In this document: positions 1 through 7,261 of the stretch, in pieces
How the letters are laid out: each line of letters opens with the position of its first letter
Position numbering within the stretch: the first letter of the stretch is position 1
Source of the DNA: an uncultured Brevundimonas sp.
GTDB lineage: Bacteria; Pseudomonadota; Alphaproteobacteria; Caulobacterales; Caulobacteraceae
Length of the DNA: 17,512 nt
NCBI GenBank assembly: GCA_946885435.1
Contig: CAMPGL010000026.1
Location: forward strand, 1 to 17,512
Reading direction: 5' to 3'
Notes under the pieces: model-generated
Database searches by the model: none
Seen by the model: only the letters and a program-made list of their open reading frames with translations
Told to the model about the DNA's origin: nothing
Translations under genes and position numbers: made by a program

Positions 1-737
1 CGCGCCTTGACGTGCGGGTCGCCCTCGGACTGCTTGAAGTCCTCCTTCAGCTCCTCTCGGCTCATGCGCATCTTGCGGGCGAAGGAGACGCGCTGCCACA
101 GCCAGTCCATGGCGGCCGTGACTCCCAGGAAGGCCAGAATGGCCGCCATCAGGGCGCCGGCCAGCTCGAGCGCGACCGGCAGCATGGCGGCGGGGCCCAT
201 GGTGGCCAGGCCCGCCAGCTCCGCCGCATGCGACTCCAGCACCACCCAGGCGATGGCGCAGGTGACCACCAGCTTGAGGAAGGTCTTCAGGAACTGGACC
301 AGGCCGTCGGCCCCGAACAGCCGGTTCCAGCCCTTCATGGGCGAGACCCGCGACCACTCGGGCTTCAGCTTCTCGGAGGTCCACAGAAAACCCGACTGGG
401 CGATGTTGCCGCCGGCCCCGGCGATGATCGTCGCTCCCATGACCGCCGCCAGGATCGGGGCGGCGGCGAAGATGGCCATGCGCGCGATTTCGGTCCCGCC
501 GCCGGCGTCGAGCGCGCCCAGCATCTCGTGCGGGCTCGCGATGAAGGGGACCAGGGCCTCGGCCAGGGCGATCGAGAAATGTCCGCCCGCGAACAGGACG
601 ACCCCGGTGGCCGCCGCCAGCGACAGCCAGCTGGCGAGATCCGGGGTCTTGGCGACGTCACCCTTCTTGCGGGCCTCGTCGAGTTTCCGTGGGGTGGCTT
701 CTTCTGTTTTTGATGCTGGGTCCTGGTCTTCCGCCAT
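1..737 (-). CDS. flhB: Flagellar export switch protein FlhB (5' part; runs off the window)
   Basis: FlhB is an inner-membrane part of the flagellar type III export gate; its cytoplasmic C-terminal domain switches substrate specificity from rod/hook to filament. About 245 residues are visible. The N-terminus has the family signature: an acidic start, then KTEEATPRKLDEARKKGD, which precedes the first membrane segment. Several hydrophobic segments follow, and the visible part ends in the charged linker before the autocleavage domain. The NPTH cleavage site lies outside the window and cannot be checked. The ATG at 737 is 3 nt from the fliR stop, so the gene is the third of a fliQ-fliR-flhB transcript. 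Family assignment is secure. Confidence 0.95.
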   Translation of the reverse strand, partial: MAEDQDPASKTEEATPRKLDEARKKGDVAKTPDLASWLSLAAATGVVLFAGGHFSIALAEALVPFIASPHEMLGALDAGGGTEIARMAIFAAAPILAAVMGATIIAGAGGNIAQSGFLWTSEKLKPEWSRVSPMKGWNRLFGADGLVQFLKTFLKLVVTCAIAWVVLESHAAELAGLATMGPAAMLPVALELAGALMAAILAFLGVTAAMDWLWQRVSFARKMRMSREELKEDFKQSEGDPHVKA

Positions 738-740
738 GGC

Positions 741-1502
741 CTAGCCCCCTGCGAACAGCTGGAGGAAGGCCCGGTAGCGGTCGATGAACACCATGCCGAG
801 CACGCCCAGCGACAGGGCGAACACGGACAGACCGAGCAGGATGTTGAGCGGCGCGGCCGCGAAGAAGATCTGGAACTGCGGCATGACCCGCCCGACCAGG
901 CCGGCGGCCAGGTTGAAGATCAGGCCGAAGACGATGACCGGCGCGGCCAGCTGCACGCCGAGCGAGAAGGAGTCCGCCACCGTGCGGATGGCCAGCTCTG
1001 CCGCGTCGCCCATCATCAGGGGCTCTCCGGGCGTGATCAGCCGGTAGCTGCCCGCGATGCCGGCGATGAACAGGTGGTGCAGGTCGGTCGCGAAGATCAG
1101 GACCACCCCAAGCAGGGTCAGGAAGGCCGCCAGCGTCGTGCCCGGCTGGGCCTGCATCGGATTGGCCGTCTGGGCGAAGCTGAGGGTCGACTGCAGCGCC
1201 ACGACCTCGCCGGCCACTCCGAGCGCCGACAGGAAGATGCGCATCACCGAGCCGATCATCAGGCCAATGATCAGCTCGCGCAGGATCCAGCCGACCATTC
1301 CGCCCATCGTGGGCGGCAGGGCCGGCAGGCCGGAGGCCAGCACCGGCGTCAGCGCCAGCGTCAGCAGGAGGGCGAACGCCAGCCGCACCCGCGGCGGCAC
1401 ATAGGTCTCGCCGATGCCGGGGATGAGCATGACGATGGCCCCGACCCGGGCGAAGACCAGGGCGGCGCGCCAGATTTCGTCGGACGCCGCATAGGGCTCC
1501 AT
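741..1502 (-). CDS. fliR: Flagellar biosynthesis protein FliR
   Basis: FliR is an integral membrane component of the flagellar export gate and forms a complex with FliP and FliQ. The 253-residue product matches the usual family length. It is almost wholly hydrophobic, with about six predicted membrane segments. The early segment PGIGETYVPPRVRLAFALLL is typical of FliR, and the C-terminal half (QFQIFFAAAPLNILLGLSVF) carries the conserved IFFAAAPLNILLG stretch. The ATG lies 1 nt after the fliQ stop and the stop lies 3 nt before flhB, so translation is probably coupled. A type III secretion paralogue (SctT) is the only realistic alternative; the flhB neighbour argues for the flagellar protein. 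Confidence 0.96.
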   Translation of the reverse strand: MEPYAASDEIWRAALVFARVGAIVMLIPGIGETYVPPRVRLAFALLLTLALTPVLASGLPALPPTMGGMVGWILRELIIGLMIGSVMRIFLSALGVAGEVVALQSTLSFAQTANPMQAQPGTTLAAFLTLLGVVLIFATDLHHLFIAGIAGSYRLITPGEPLMMGDAAELAIRTVADSFSLGVQLAAPVIVFGLIFNLAAGLVGRVMPQFQIFFAAAPLNILLGLSVFALSLGVLGMVFIDRYRAFLQLFAGG

Positions 1503-1503
1503 C

Positions 1504-1767
1504 TCACATGCCCGCGATGCGGCCTGCGATCTGCTGGAAGAAGCCGCCGAGAAGCGCGCCCATCAGCGGCAGGAAGACGAGCAGGGCCACGAAGATGGCC
1601 AGGATCTTGGGCGCATAGATCAGGGTGGCTTCCTGGACCTGGGTCAGGGCCTGCATCAGGCCGATGACCACGCCGACCACCAGGCCGACGATCAGCACCG
1701 GCGCCGACAGCTGGATGGTCAGCCACAGGGCGTCACGCCCAACGTCCAGAACCTCGACCCCGTTCAC
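1504..1767 (-). CDS. fliQ: Flagellar biosynthesis protein FliQ
   Basis: FliQ is a small two-helix membrane protein of the flagellar export gate. The 87-residue product is normal in length. It has two hydrophobic hairpin helices: SAPVLIVGLVVGVVIGLMQA, then the loop TQVQEATLIYAPKI, then a second helix (about residues 56-76). The loop motif is diagnostic for the family. The start is a GTG at 1767, with a GGGAG ribosome-binding site about 8 nt upstream. It is the first gene of the fliQ-fliR-flhB block. A 60-bp gap with a small hairpin separates it from the methyltransferase gene on the same strand. fliP is not in the window. Confidence 0.96.
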   Translation of the reverse strand: MNGVEVLDVGRDALWLTIQLSAPVLIVGLVVGVVIGLMQALTQVQEATLIYAPKILAIFVALLVFLPLMGALLGGFFQQIAGRIAGM

Positions 1768-1784
1768 GCTTCACTCCCGACGAA

Positions 1785-1803
1785 CCCGGCGGATTTTGCC
1801 GGG
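1785..1803 (-). terminator. Small GC hairpin between the methyltransferase gene and fliQ
   Basis: Arms CCCGGC and GCCGGG (6 bp) enclose a 7-nt loop. It lies 25 nt past the methyltransferase stop and 18 nt before the fliQ start. No T-run follows, so it is at best a weak terminator or a leader structure. Confidence 0.3.
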
Positions 1804-1827
1804 CGCGTGGTTAACGAAGGGTTGGGA

Positions 1828-2523
1828 TCAGGGCCTCCTGAACAGGTAGAGGCCGAACCCCAGGGCCTCCCGGCCCGCCGAGCGCCAGTAGTCGAGCAAC
1901 AGGGCGGCCCGTTGCTGGACACGCTCCCGGTCGGGGTGGTGCGGGGTCTCCGCCGCCCAGCCGGCCACCGCCGCCTCGAGGGCGCCGGTGTAGGCGGCCC
2001 AATCCTCGTCCGGGCTGATGCGCGCGGCCACGAGCTCCAGCCCCGCCGCCTGCCCCCGCGCCCGCCAGCCGGCGTCGGTGGCGTAGTCGGGACGCCCCAT
2101 GACGGCGTTCAGCGCCGGATCGGGTTCGCCTTTCCAGAACAGGTCGCCCCAGAGCAGCCACCCGCCCGGTTCCAGCCAAGCCGCCAGCCGAGTGAAATTC
2201 CCCAGCCCCGTCGATCCGAGCGCGGCGAGCAGGCGCCACGGCGCCCCTTCGGCAGCCAGCACATCCGCCTCGCCCTCGCGCACTGTCACGCCTTGCGAGC
2301 GGTCTCGCGCGATCGCGGCCAGCACCGGATCGCGCTCGAAGGCCTCCACTGCCAGCCCCCGCGCCGCCAGCAGGCCGGCGGCGGCCCCGTTGCCGCAGCC
2401 CAGCTCGGCCGCCCGGTCGCCGGGCCTGAGATCGGTGCGGTCGAGCATGGCCTCCAGCGCCGAGGCGCTGACCGGATTGCAGACGCCCATCCGGGCGTAG
2501 GCGACGTGGTTCATCTGGAGCAT
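1828..2523 (-). CDS. Class I SAM-dependent methyltransferase, substrate unknown
   Basis: The 231-residue product has the glycine-rich SAM-binding motif I (AELGCGNGAAAGLLA, about residues 38-52). An acidic end of strand 2 follows (VEAFERDPVLAAI), and a hydrophobic strand 4 region (LEPGGWLLWGDLFWKGEP) matches methyltransferases that act on small molecules. The substrate cannot be read from the sequence. Two ATGs are possible, at 2523 (MLQMNH) and 2514 (MNHVAY); neither has a clear Shine-Dalgarno site. A GCTAGGG element at 2534-2540 on the minus strand could be a -10 giving a very short leader. The gene is divergent from the membrane-protein gene at 2614, so both share the region holding the 2557-2573 palindrome. 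Confidence 0.8.
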   Translation of the reverse strand: MLQMNHVAYARMGVCNPVSASALEAMLDRTDLRPGDRAAELGCGNGAAAGLLAARGLAVEAFERDPVLAAIARDRSQGVTVREGEADVLAAEGAPWRLLAALGSTGLGNFTRLAAWLEPGGWLLWGDLFWKGEPDPALNAVMGRPDYATDAGWRARGQAAGLELVAARISPDEDWAAYTGALEAAVAGWAAETPHHPDRERVQQRAALLLDYWRSAGREALGFGLYLFRRP

Positions 2524-2556
2524 CCGCCCACCCTAGCGAGCCGCCCGCGCAAATCT

Positions 2557-2573
2557 ACTTTACATCGTAAAGT
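2557..2573. promoter_or_regulatory. Perfect 17-bp palindromic operator candidate
   Basis: ACTTTACATCGTAAAGT has 7-bp perfect inverted arms around a 3-nt centre. It covers the predicted -35 (TTTACAT, 2560-2566) of the downstream membrane-protein/regulator operon. It also sits 34 bp from the start of the divergent methyltransferase. AT-rich symmetry in otherwise GC-rich DNA, placed on a promoter whose operon encodes a winged-helix regulator, suggests an autoregulatory operator (inference). Confidence 0.65.
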
Positions 2574-2587
2574 GCTTTTGCTACATC
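2560..2587 (+). promoter_or_regulatory. Promoter of the membrane protein/regulator operon
   Basis: The -35 is TTTACAT (2560-2566). A 13-nt spacer follows, then a -10 of GCTACATC (2580-2587), which matches the Caulobacter housekeeping -10 consensus GCTANAWC exactly. Transcription would start near 2594, leaving a roughly 20-nt leader that contains the GGGAGA ribosome-binding site at 2601-2606. Confidence 0.6.
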
Positions 2588-2613
2588 GAGACCATCCACC
2601 GGGAGACACCATC

Positions 2614-3240
2614 GTGACCGACGACCAGATCAAGTCCCTTAGGGACGACATCACCTACATGAAGGCCTTGGCCGACGAGGGTTCGCGCGGACCGCTGCTC
2701 GGGGGCGCCATCCTCGTGGCCGCCGGACTGATCTTCGCGCCCGCCTCCATCGTGCACTGGATGATCGACACCCAGGTCCTGGCGGTCGGCCCCGAAGCCT
2801 ATGGCTACCTCTGGATCGCGGCCGTGGTCATCTTCCTGGCGGCGCTGTTCGTCCTCAAGTCGCGGCTGGGCTCGCGCCCCGGAGCCTTCTCGCCGGCCAA
2901 CCGCGCCTCCTCCACCGCCTGGATGGGCGTGGGCCTGTGCTGCTTCGTGCTCGGCCTGTCGATGGCCATCCTCGCCTGGCGCGCGGGGACGGAGGTTCCG
3001 CTGCTGTTCTTCCCGTCCCTGATCACCGCGCTCTACGGCGCCGGTTGGGCCGTGTCGGCGGCCATGTCGCGGCAGAAGTGGCTGTGGGTGGCCGCCATCG
3101 GCGGCTGGGTCGCGGCGCCCGTGCTGGCGCTCCTGACCGGCGAGCCGAGCCAGTACCTGGCCTATGCGGCCGCCCTGGTCCTGCTGACCATCGTGCCCGG
3201 CGTCATCCTGATGCGTCAGGAACCCTCGGACGTGGTGTGA
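2614..3240 (+). CDS. Six-helix integral membrane protein of unknown function
   Basis: The 208-residue product opens with a short charged cytoplasmic segment (TDDQIKSLRDDITYMKALADEG). About six hydrophobic segments follow, near residues 29-47, 60-78, 105-125, 130-150, 158-176 and 181-200. No catalytic or transport motif is recognised. The start is a GTG at 2614, chosen because GGGAGA lies 7 nt upstream and because the reading frame further upstream crosses the promoter and the divergent gene. The winged-helix regulator gene begins 2 nt after the stop, so the two are probably co-translated. The pairing suggests that the regulator controls this operon, possibly in response to membrane or growth state, but the function is unknown. 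Confidence 0.8.
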   Translation: MTDDQIKSLRDDITYMKALADEGSRGPLLGGAILVAAGLIFAPASIVHWMIDTQVLAVGPEAYGYLWIAAVVIFLAALFVLKSRLGSRPGAFSPANRASSTAWMGVGLCCFVLGLSMAILAWRAGTEVPLLFFPSLITALYGAGWAVSAAMSRQKWLWVAAIGGWVAAPVLALLTGEPSQYLAYAAALVLLTIVPGVILMRQEPSDVV

Positions 3241-3242
3241 GC

Positions 3243-3551
3243 ATGGGCGACGGTTTCGACATCGAGTCCATCGACGAGGTCATCCACGGCCGGGTCCGGC
3301 TCGGGATCATGGCCTTCCTGTCCGGGGCCGACAGCGCCGACTTCGGGACGCTCAAGGCCCGGCTGCAGGTCACCGACGGCAACCTGTCGGTTCACCTGAG
3401 AAAGCTGGAGGAAGCCGGCTACGTCGAGGTGATCAAGAGCTTCGTGGGCCGCAAGCCGCTCACCCAGGCGAAGATCACCAAGGAAGGTCGGGCCGCCTTC
3501 GGCCGCTACCTCCAGGCCATGACGGCGCTGGTGGAGGACGCCTCCCAATAA
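3243..3551 (+). CDS. Small winged-helix transcriptional regulator (MarR/HTH_34-like)
   Basis: The 102-residue product is a single winged-helix domain. The helix HGRVRLGIMAFLSG is followed by the helix-turn-helix DFGTLKARLQVTDGNLSVHLRKLEEAGYVEV and a wing with the pattern KSFVGRKPLTQAKITKEGRAAF. This arrangement is typical of the short ArsR/MarR-related 'winged helix DNA-binding domain' family (HTH_34, PF13601 as recalled). It has no separate ligand domain and no cysteine metal site. The ATG at 3243 is 2 nt after the membrane-protein stop. The palindrome over the operon promoter at 2557-2573 is its most likely binding site, making it a probable autorepressor. Confidence 0.88.
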   Translation: MGDGFDIESIDEVIHGRVRLGIMAFLSGADSADFGTLKARLQVTDGNLSVHLRKLEEAGYVEVIKSFVGRKPLTQAKITKEGRAAFGRYLQAMTALVEDASQ

Positions 3552-3567
3552 GGCTAAGGATGCGCGG

Positions 3568-4353
3568 GTGAGACCGCGCATCCATCCCTTTTCCAAGGTC
3601 GAGAACGTCCGCGACTACGGCGACTATTCGACCGCCGCCGCCCGCCGCCTGCATCGCGGGCGGCTGTTCCGTTCCGGCCACTGGGCCGAGGCCACCGACG
3701 AGGACCTGGAGCGGCTGCACGGCTTCGGCGTCGCCACCGTCATCGACCTGCGTCGCGCGGTCGAACGCGAGCGCCAGCCGTCGCGGCGGCATGCGGCCTT
3801 TTCAGGCGTGGTGGTCGAGGCCCCGCCCCATGAGGACGACCTGACCGAGGCGCCGCACATCCAGTTCCTCAAGTCGACCGACCTGACGCTCGACAGCGGC
3901 CGGCGCTTCATGCTGGAGGCCTACCGCCGCATTCCCTATGAGACGCCGCATCTGGATCTGTTCGGCCGCTATTTCCGCGCGCTGGCCGACGGCGACGGAC
4001 CGGTGCTGATCCACTGCGCGGCGGGCAAGGACCGGACCGGCATCCTGGCGGCGCTGACCCACCGGATGGTGGGCGTCCACCCCGACGATATGGTCGAGGA
4101 CTACCTGCTGACCAACACCGCGGTGCGCCTGGCCGACCGGGCGCCGGACATCGCCGAGCGGCTGGAAAAGTTCACCGGCCGCCGGCCCTCGCACGACGCC
4201 GTCGTGGCCTTTCTCGGCGTCGAGGCGGTCTATCTGGAGGAGGCCTTCGCGGAGATCGACCGCGTGTCCGGCTCGCTCGACGCCTATTTCGAACAGGCGC
4301 TGGGACTGGACGCAGCGACGCGCGCGCGGGTGGCGGAAAGGCTTTGCGCCTGA
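3568..4353 (+). CDS. Tyrosine-specific protein phosphatase, DSP/PTP fold (Y_phosphatase3 type)
   Basis: The 261-residue product carries the cysteine-dependent phosphatase loop HCAAGKDRTG with nucleophile Cys150 and Arg156 (the CX5R motif). It also has the family's N-terminal signatures: NVRDYG (about 13-18), GRLFRSGH (31-38) and VIDLR (58-62). The set matches bacterial tyrosine phosphatases of the MptpB/PF13350 group, some of which also act on serine/threonine or phosphoinositides. The start is a GTG at 3568 with AAGGA 7 nt upstream. The last 10 nt overlap pabB, so the gene appears to be transcribed with folate genes; no functional link is known to me. No signal peptide is seen, so it is probably cytoplasmic. 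Confidence 0.9.
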   Translation: MRPRIHPFSKVENVRDYGDYSTAAARRLHRGRLFRSGHWAEATDEDLERLHGFGVATVIDLRRAVERERQPSRRHAAFSGVVVEAPPHEDDLTEAPHIQFLKSTDLTLDSGRRFMLEAYRRIPYETPHLDLFGRYFRALADGDGPVLIHCAAGKDRTGILAALTHRMVGVHPDDMVEDYLLTNTAVRLADRAPDIAERLEKFTGRRPSHDAVVAFLGVEAVYLEEAFAEIDRVSGSLDAYFEQALGLDAATRARVAERLCA

Positions 4354-5600
4354 CGCGGATCGATCCCGTCGCGGCCATGCGTCCGTTCGGCGAGGAGGCG
4401 TGGGCGGCGCTCCTGACGTCGGACGGCTCCGAAGGCGCGACGCGGTCCTTCCTGCTGCGGCAACCCGACCGGACACTGCTGCTGAAGGCCGGCGACCCGG
4501 CCGATGCGCAGGCCGCTATCCGCGATTTCCTCGCCTCGTCCACGGGCATGGTCCTGGGGCTCGCCGCCTACGAGCTCGGCGCCCGGTTCGAGCCGGTGGA
4601 GCTGGCGCGCGATCCCGACTGGCCGGACCTGGTGCTGGCCCACTATCCGACCTGGCTCGAATTCGACCACGCGGCCCAAGCCGTAGCGGGCCTCGGCGCG
4701 GAGCCTGAGGCGGCGCTGGCCTGGCTCGGCGAGAGGGCTGCAGAGCCCGCTCGACCCGGCGCGACCTTCGAGCCGGACGCCGCCCCGGAAACCTACGAAG
4801 CCGCCGTGGCCGACGTGGTTCGCCGCATCGGCGAGGGCGAGCTGTTCCAGGCCAATATCGCCCAGGCCTGGCGCGGGGAGCTGGCGTCGGACGCCACGCC
4901 TTGGGGCGCCTTCGAGCGCCTCGTGGCGACCAGCCCGGCGCCGCTCTCAGCCTTCTGGCGGCTTCCCGGCAGAGCGCTGGTGTCGCACTCGCCGGAGCGC
5001 TTTCTGGAGCTGAAGGACGGCCGGGTGCGCGCCCGCCCGATCAAGGGCACCCGTCCTCGCGGGGCCACACCGGACGAGGACGCCCACCTGGCCGAGGAAC
5101 TGGCCGCCAGCGCCAAGGACCGCGCCGAGAACCTCATGATCGTCGACCTCATGCGCAACGACCTGGCCCGCGTCTGCCGGCCCGGCTCGGTCGAGGTGAC
5201 GGAGCTGTGCGTCGTCGAGGCCTTCCCCAATGTCTGGCACCTGGTCTCGACCGTCGAGGGCGAGATGCGGCCGGGCGCCGACATCGCCGCCCTGCTGGCC
5301 GCCACCTTTCCGCCCGGCTCGATCACCGGCGCGCCCAAGACCCAGGCCATGCGGGTCATCTCGGGGCTGGAGGGGCCGCGCGGGCCCTGGTGCGGCTCGC
5401 TGTTCCGCGTCGATCCGGACGGATCGATGGACTCCTCGGTGCTGATCCGAACTGCGGCCTTCGTCGAGGGCGCGGGCGGGTGGCGCTTCCGCACGCTGGC
5501 GGGCGCCGGCATCACCGCCGATAGTGACCCGGTGGCCGAACGGCTGGAGACCGAGGCCAAGATCGCCGGCCTGCGCCGGGCGCTGACGGAGGCTCCATGA
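4344..5600 (+). CDS. pabB: Aminodeoxychorismate synthase component I
   Basis: PabB converts chorismate and ammonia (from PabA glutaminase) to 4-amino-4-deoxychorismate, the precursor of p-aminobenzoate and folate. The 418-residue chorismate-binding protein has PIKGTRPRG with Lys234. That lysine marks PabB; anthranilate synthase normally has PIAGT there. It also has ENLMIVDLMRNDLARVC (262-278), FPPGSITGAPKTQAM (322-336) and the C-terminal AGAGITADSDP. The start is a TTG at 4344, preceded by GGAAAG and overlapping the phosphatase stop; no better start is seen. The stop overlaps the pabC ATG (ATGA). pabA is not in the window. The N-terminal region is weakly conserved, as is usual for PabB. Confidence 0.93.
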   Translation: MRLTRIDPVAAMRPFGEEAWAALLTSDGSEGATRSFLLRQPDRTLLLKAGDPADAQAAIRDFLASSTGMVLGLAAYELGARFEPVELARDPDWPDLVLAHYPTWLEFDHAAQAVAGLGAEPEAALAWLGERAAEPARPGATFEPDAAPETYEAAVADVVRRIGEGELFQANIAQAWRGELASDATPWGAFERLVATSPAPLSAFWRLPGRALVSHSPERFLELKDGRVRARPIKGTRPRGATPDEDAHLAEELAASAKDRAENLMIVDLMRNDLARVCRPGSVEVTELCVVEAFPNVWHLVSTVEGEMRPGADIAALLAATFPPGSITGAPKTQAMRVISGLEGPRGPWCGSLFRVDPDGSMDSSVLIRTAAFVEGAGGWRFRTLAGAGITADSDPVAERLETEAKIAGLRRALTEAP

Positions 5601-6382
5601 TCCCGGAGGACGACCGCGGTCTGCTGCTCGGCGACGGCCTGTTCGAGACCCTGCGCGCCGAAGGCGGGATGATCCTCGACTGGGACGCGCACTGGGACCG
5701 GCTGACGCGCGGATGCGCGACGCTGGGCCTGCCCGCGCCGGCCGAGGCCGAGGCGTTGGCCCGCTCGCGCGAGGCGCTGCAGACCGTCTTCGCCCCTGTC
5801 GGCGCCTTGCGCCTGACCTGGACGGCGGGCAGCGGCGGGCGGGGGCTGGACCGACCCCATGCGCCGGAGGGCCGCCTGCTGGTCTCCGCCACGGCCTACG
5901 AGCCGCCGATGAGCCTGGCCGCGCTGATCACCTCCAGCATCCGCCGCAACGACGGCTCTCCGACCTCGCGGCTGAAGAGCCTGTCCTATCTCGACAACGT
6001 TCTGGCGCGGCGTGAGGCTCGGGAAGCGGGCGCCGACGAGGCCGTCATGCTGAACACACGCGGCCAGGTCGCCTGCGCCACGGCGGCGAACCTGTTCTGG
6101 TTCGAGGATGACATCCTGACCACGCCGTCGCTCGATTGCGGCGTGCTCGACGGCGTGATGCGCGGCCGCATCATCGCGCTGGCGATCCAGTCAGACCTGG
6201 CCGTCCGCGAAGGCCACGCCGAACCTAAGGCGCTGGAGGCCGCTGCCGGTCTCTTCCTGACCAACAGCCTGATCGGCGTGCGGCCGGTCGCCAGCCTCGA
6301 TGGTCGGGCCGTCCCGCCGCATCCGGCGGTCGCCCAGCTGGCTCAGGCGCTCGCGGTCGCGGCCTCGGGCGTCAGCTTGTAG
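5597..6382 (+). CDS. pabC: Aminodeoxychorismate lyase-like PLP enzyme (fold type IV)
   Basis: PabC splits 4-amino-4-deoxychorismate into p-aminobenzoate and pyruvate. The 261-residue product starts at the usual GDGLFETLR motif (12-20) and has the PLP lysine in LKSLSYLDN (Lys127). ATAANLFW and LTNSLIGVRPV correspond to ECCAANLFW and NALMPVMPV of E. coli PabC. The ATGA overlap with pabB supports this role. One oddity: the glutamate that normally contacts the PLP ring nitrogen is Cys160 here (GQVACATAANLFW). The spacing from the lysine is the same as in E. coli. A D-amino-acid or branched-chain aminotransferase of the same fold is the alternative. The 3' end overlaps hslO by 40 nt on the opposite strand. 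Confidence 0.86.
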   Translation: MIPEDDRGLLLGDGLFETLRAEGGMILDWDAHWDRLTRGCATLGLPAPAEAEALARSREALQTVFAPVGALRLTWTAGSGGRGLDRPHAPEGRLLVSATAYEPPMSLAALITSSIRRNDGSPTSRLKSLSYLDNVLARREAREAGADEAVMLNTRGQVACATAANLFWFEDDILTTPSLDCGVLDGVMRGRIIALAIQSDLAVREGHAEPKALEAAAGLFLTNSLIGVRPVASLDGRAVPPHPAVAQLAQALAVAASGVSL

Positions 6383-7257
6383 GTCCGCGAGCAGTATTCG
6401 CAGGTCACGTGGATCAGGCCGTCCGGCTCGACCATCTCGGCGATGTCGGACTGATCAAACGCCTGCAGCATCACCTCGACCCGCTCGCGCGAGCAGCGGC
6501 ACTCGGCCCGCAGCGGCTTGCCGGGCAGCAGCCGCACCCCGTCCTCGTGGAACAGCCGGAACAGCAGCGCCTCAGGCGACAGGGTCGGGTCGACCAGCTC
6601 GTCGTCGGCCACGGTCGAGAGCAGGGCCCGGGCGTTGTCCCAGGCCTCCTCGGTCGAGCCGCGGGTGTCGTCGGCCGCCACCATCTGGGCCATGATCCCC
6701 CCGGCCCGCCAGACGGTGCCCTCCGCCGTGGTCACCTGGCCGACGGCCAGCCGCACCCGCGTCGGCAGCTGCTCGGACTGCTCGAAATAGCGTTCGGCGC
6801 ACTGCGCCAGGGTCTCGCCCTCGATCGGCGTCAGGCCCTGGCTGCGGCCGAGGTCGGGGCCCCGGTCGATCGTCATGACGAAGGCCCCCTTGCCCAGCAG
6901 GGTCTCGGCGCCCGGGCGCACGAAGCCCTCGCTGACGGCCGCGACCCGCTCCGCGTCGAACTTGCAGTAGCCGCGCACCGCGCCGTTGGTGTCGTAGTCG
7001 ACGACCACATAGGCCACCGGCCCATCGCCCTGGGCCTGCAGGATCAGCCGGCCCTCGAACTTCAGCGAGGCCCCGACCAGCGCCGCCAGAGCCAGCGATT
7101 CGCCCAGCAGGTTGGCCACCGGCCCCGGATAGTCGTGGCGGTTCAGGATCTCGTTCGCCAGCGGGCCAAGCCGCACCAGGCGCCCGACCACCGGCCGGCC
7201 GGGAAGGAGGAACTGGGCCGTCAGGTCATCCGACGGCGGGGTGCTCGAAAAGGTCAT
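6343..7257 (-). CDS. hslO: Redox-regulated molecular chaperone Hsp33
   Basis: Hsp33 is a cytoplasmic holdase switched on by oxidation and unfolding stress. The 304-residue product has the N-terminal chaperone domain (VVGRLVRLGPLANEIL, then the HDYPGPVANLLGE pattern). The zinc switch is at the C-terminus: Cys253-X-Cys255 (AECRCSRERV) and Cys286-X2-Cys289 (VTCEYCSRTY). All four zinc ligands are present, so redox control should be intact. The ATG at 7257 has no Shine-Dalgarno site. The 5 nt before it abut a large palindrome, and the promoter prediction places the transcript start almost on the ATG, so the message may be leaderless. The 3' end overlaps pabC by 40 nt. Confidence 0.95.
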   Translation of the reverse strand: MTFSSTPPSDDLTAQFLLPGRPVVGRLVRLGPLANEILNRHDYPGPVANLLGESLALAALVGASLKFEGRLILQAQGDGPVAYVVVDYDTNGAVRGYCKFDAERVAAVSEGFVRPGAETLLGKGAFVMTIDRGPDLGRSQGLTPIEGETLAQCAERYFEQSEQLPTRVRLAVGQVTTAEGTVWRAGGIMAQMVAADDTRGSTEEAWDNARALLSTVADDELVDPTLSPEALLFRLFHEDGVRLLPGKPLRAECRCSRERVEVMLQAFDQSDIAEMVEPDGLIHVTCEYCSRTYKLTPEAATASA

Positions 7258-7261
7258 CGGC

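Noticed and set aside
1808..1816. Possible CtrA site upstream of fliQ
   Set aside because: Only a single TTAACC half-site is present; the second TTAA at the required spacing is missing.
1807..2613. Upstream extension of the membrane-protein frame
   Set aside because: It would cross the methyltransferase gene antisense and the promoter and operator; the GTG at 2614 has a good ribosome-binding site.
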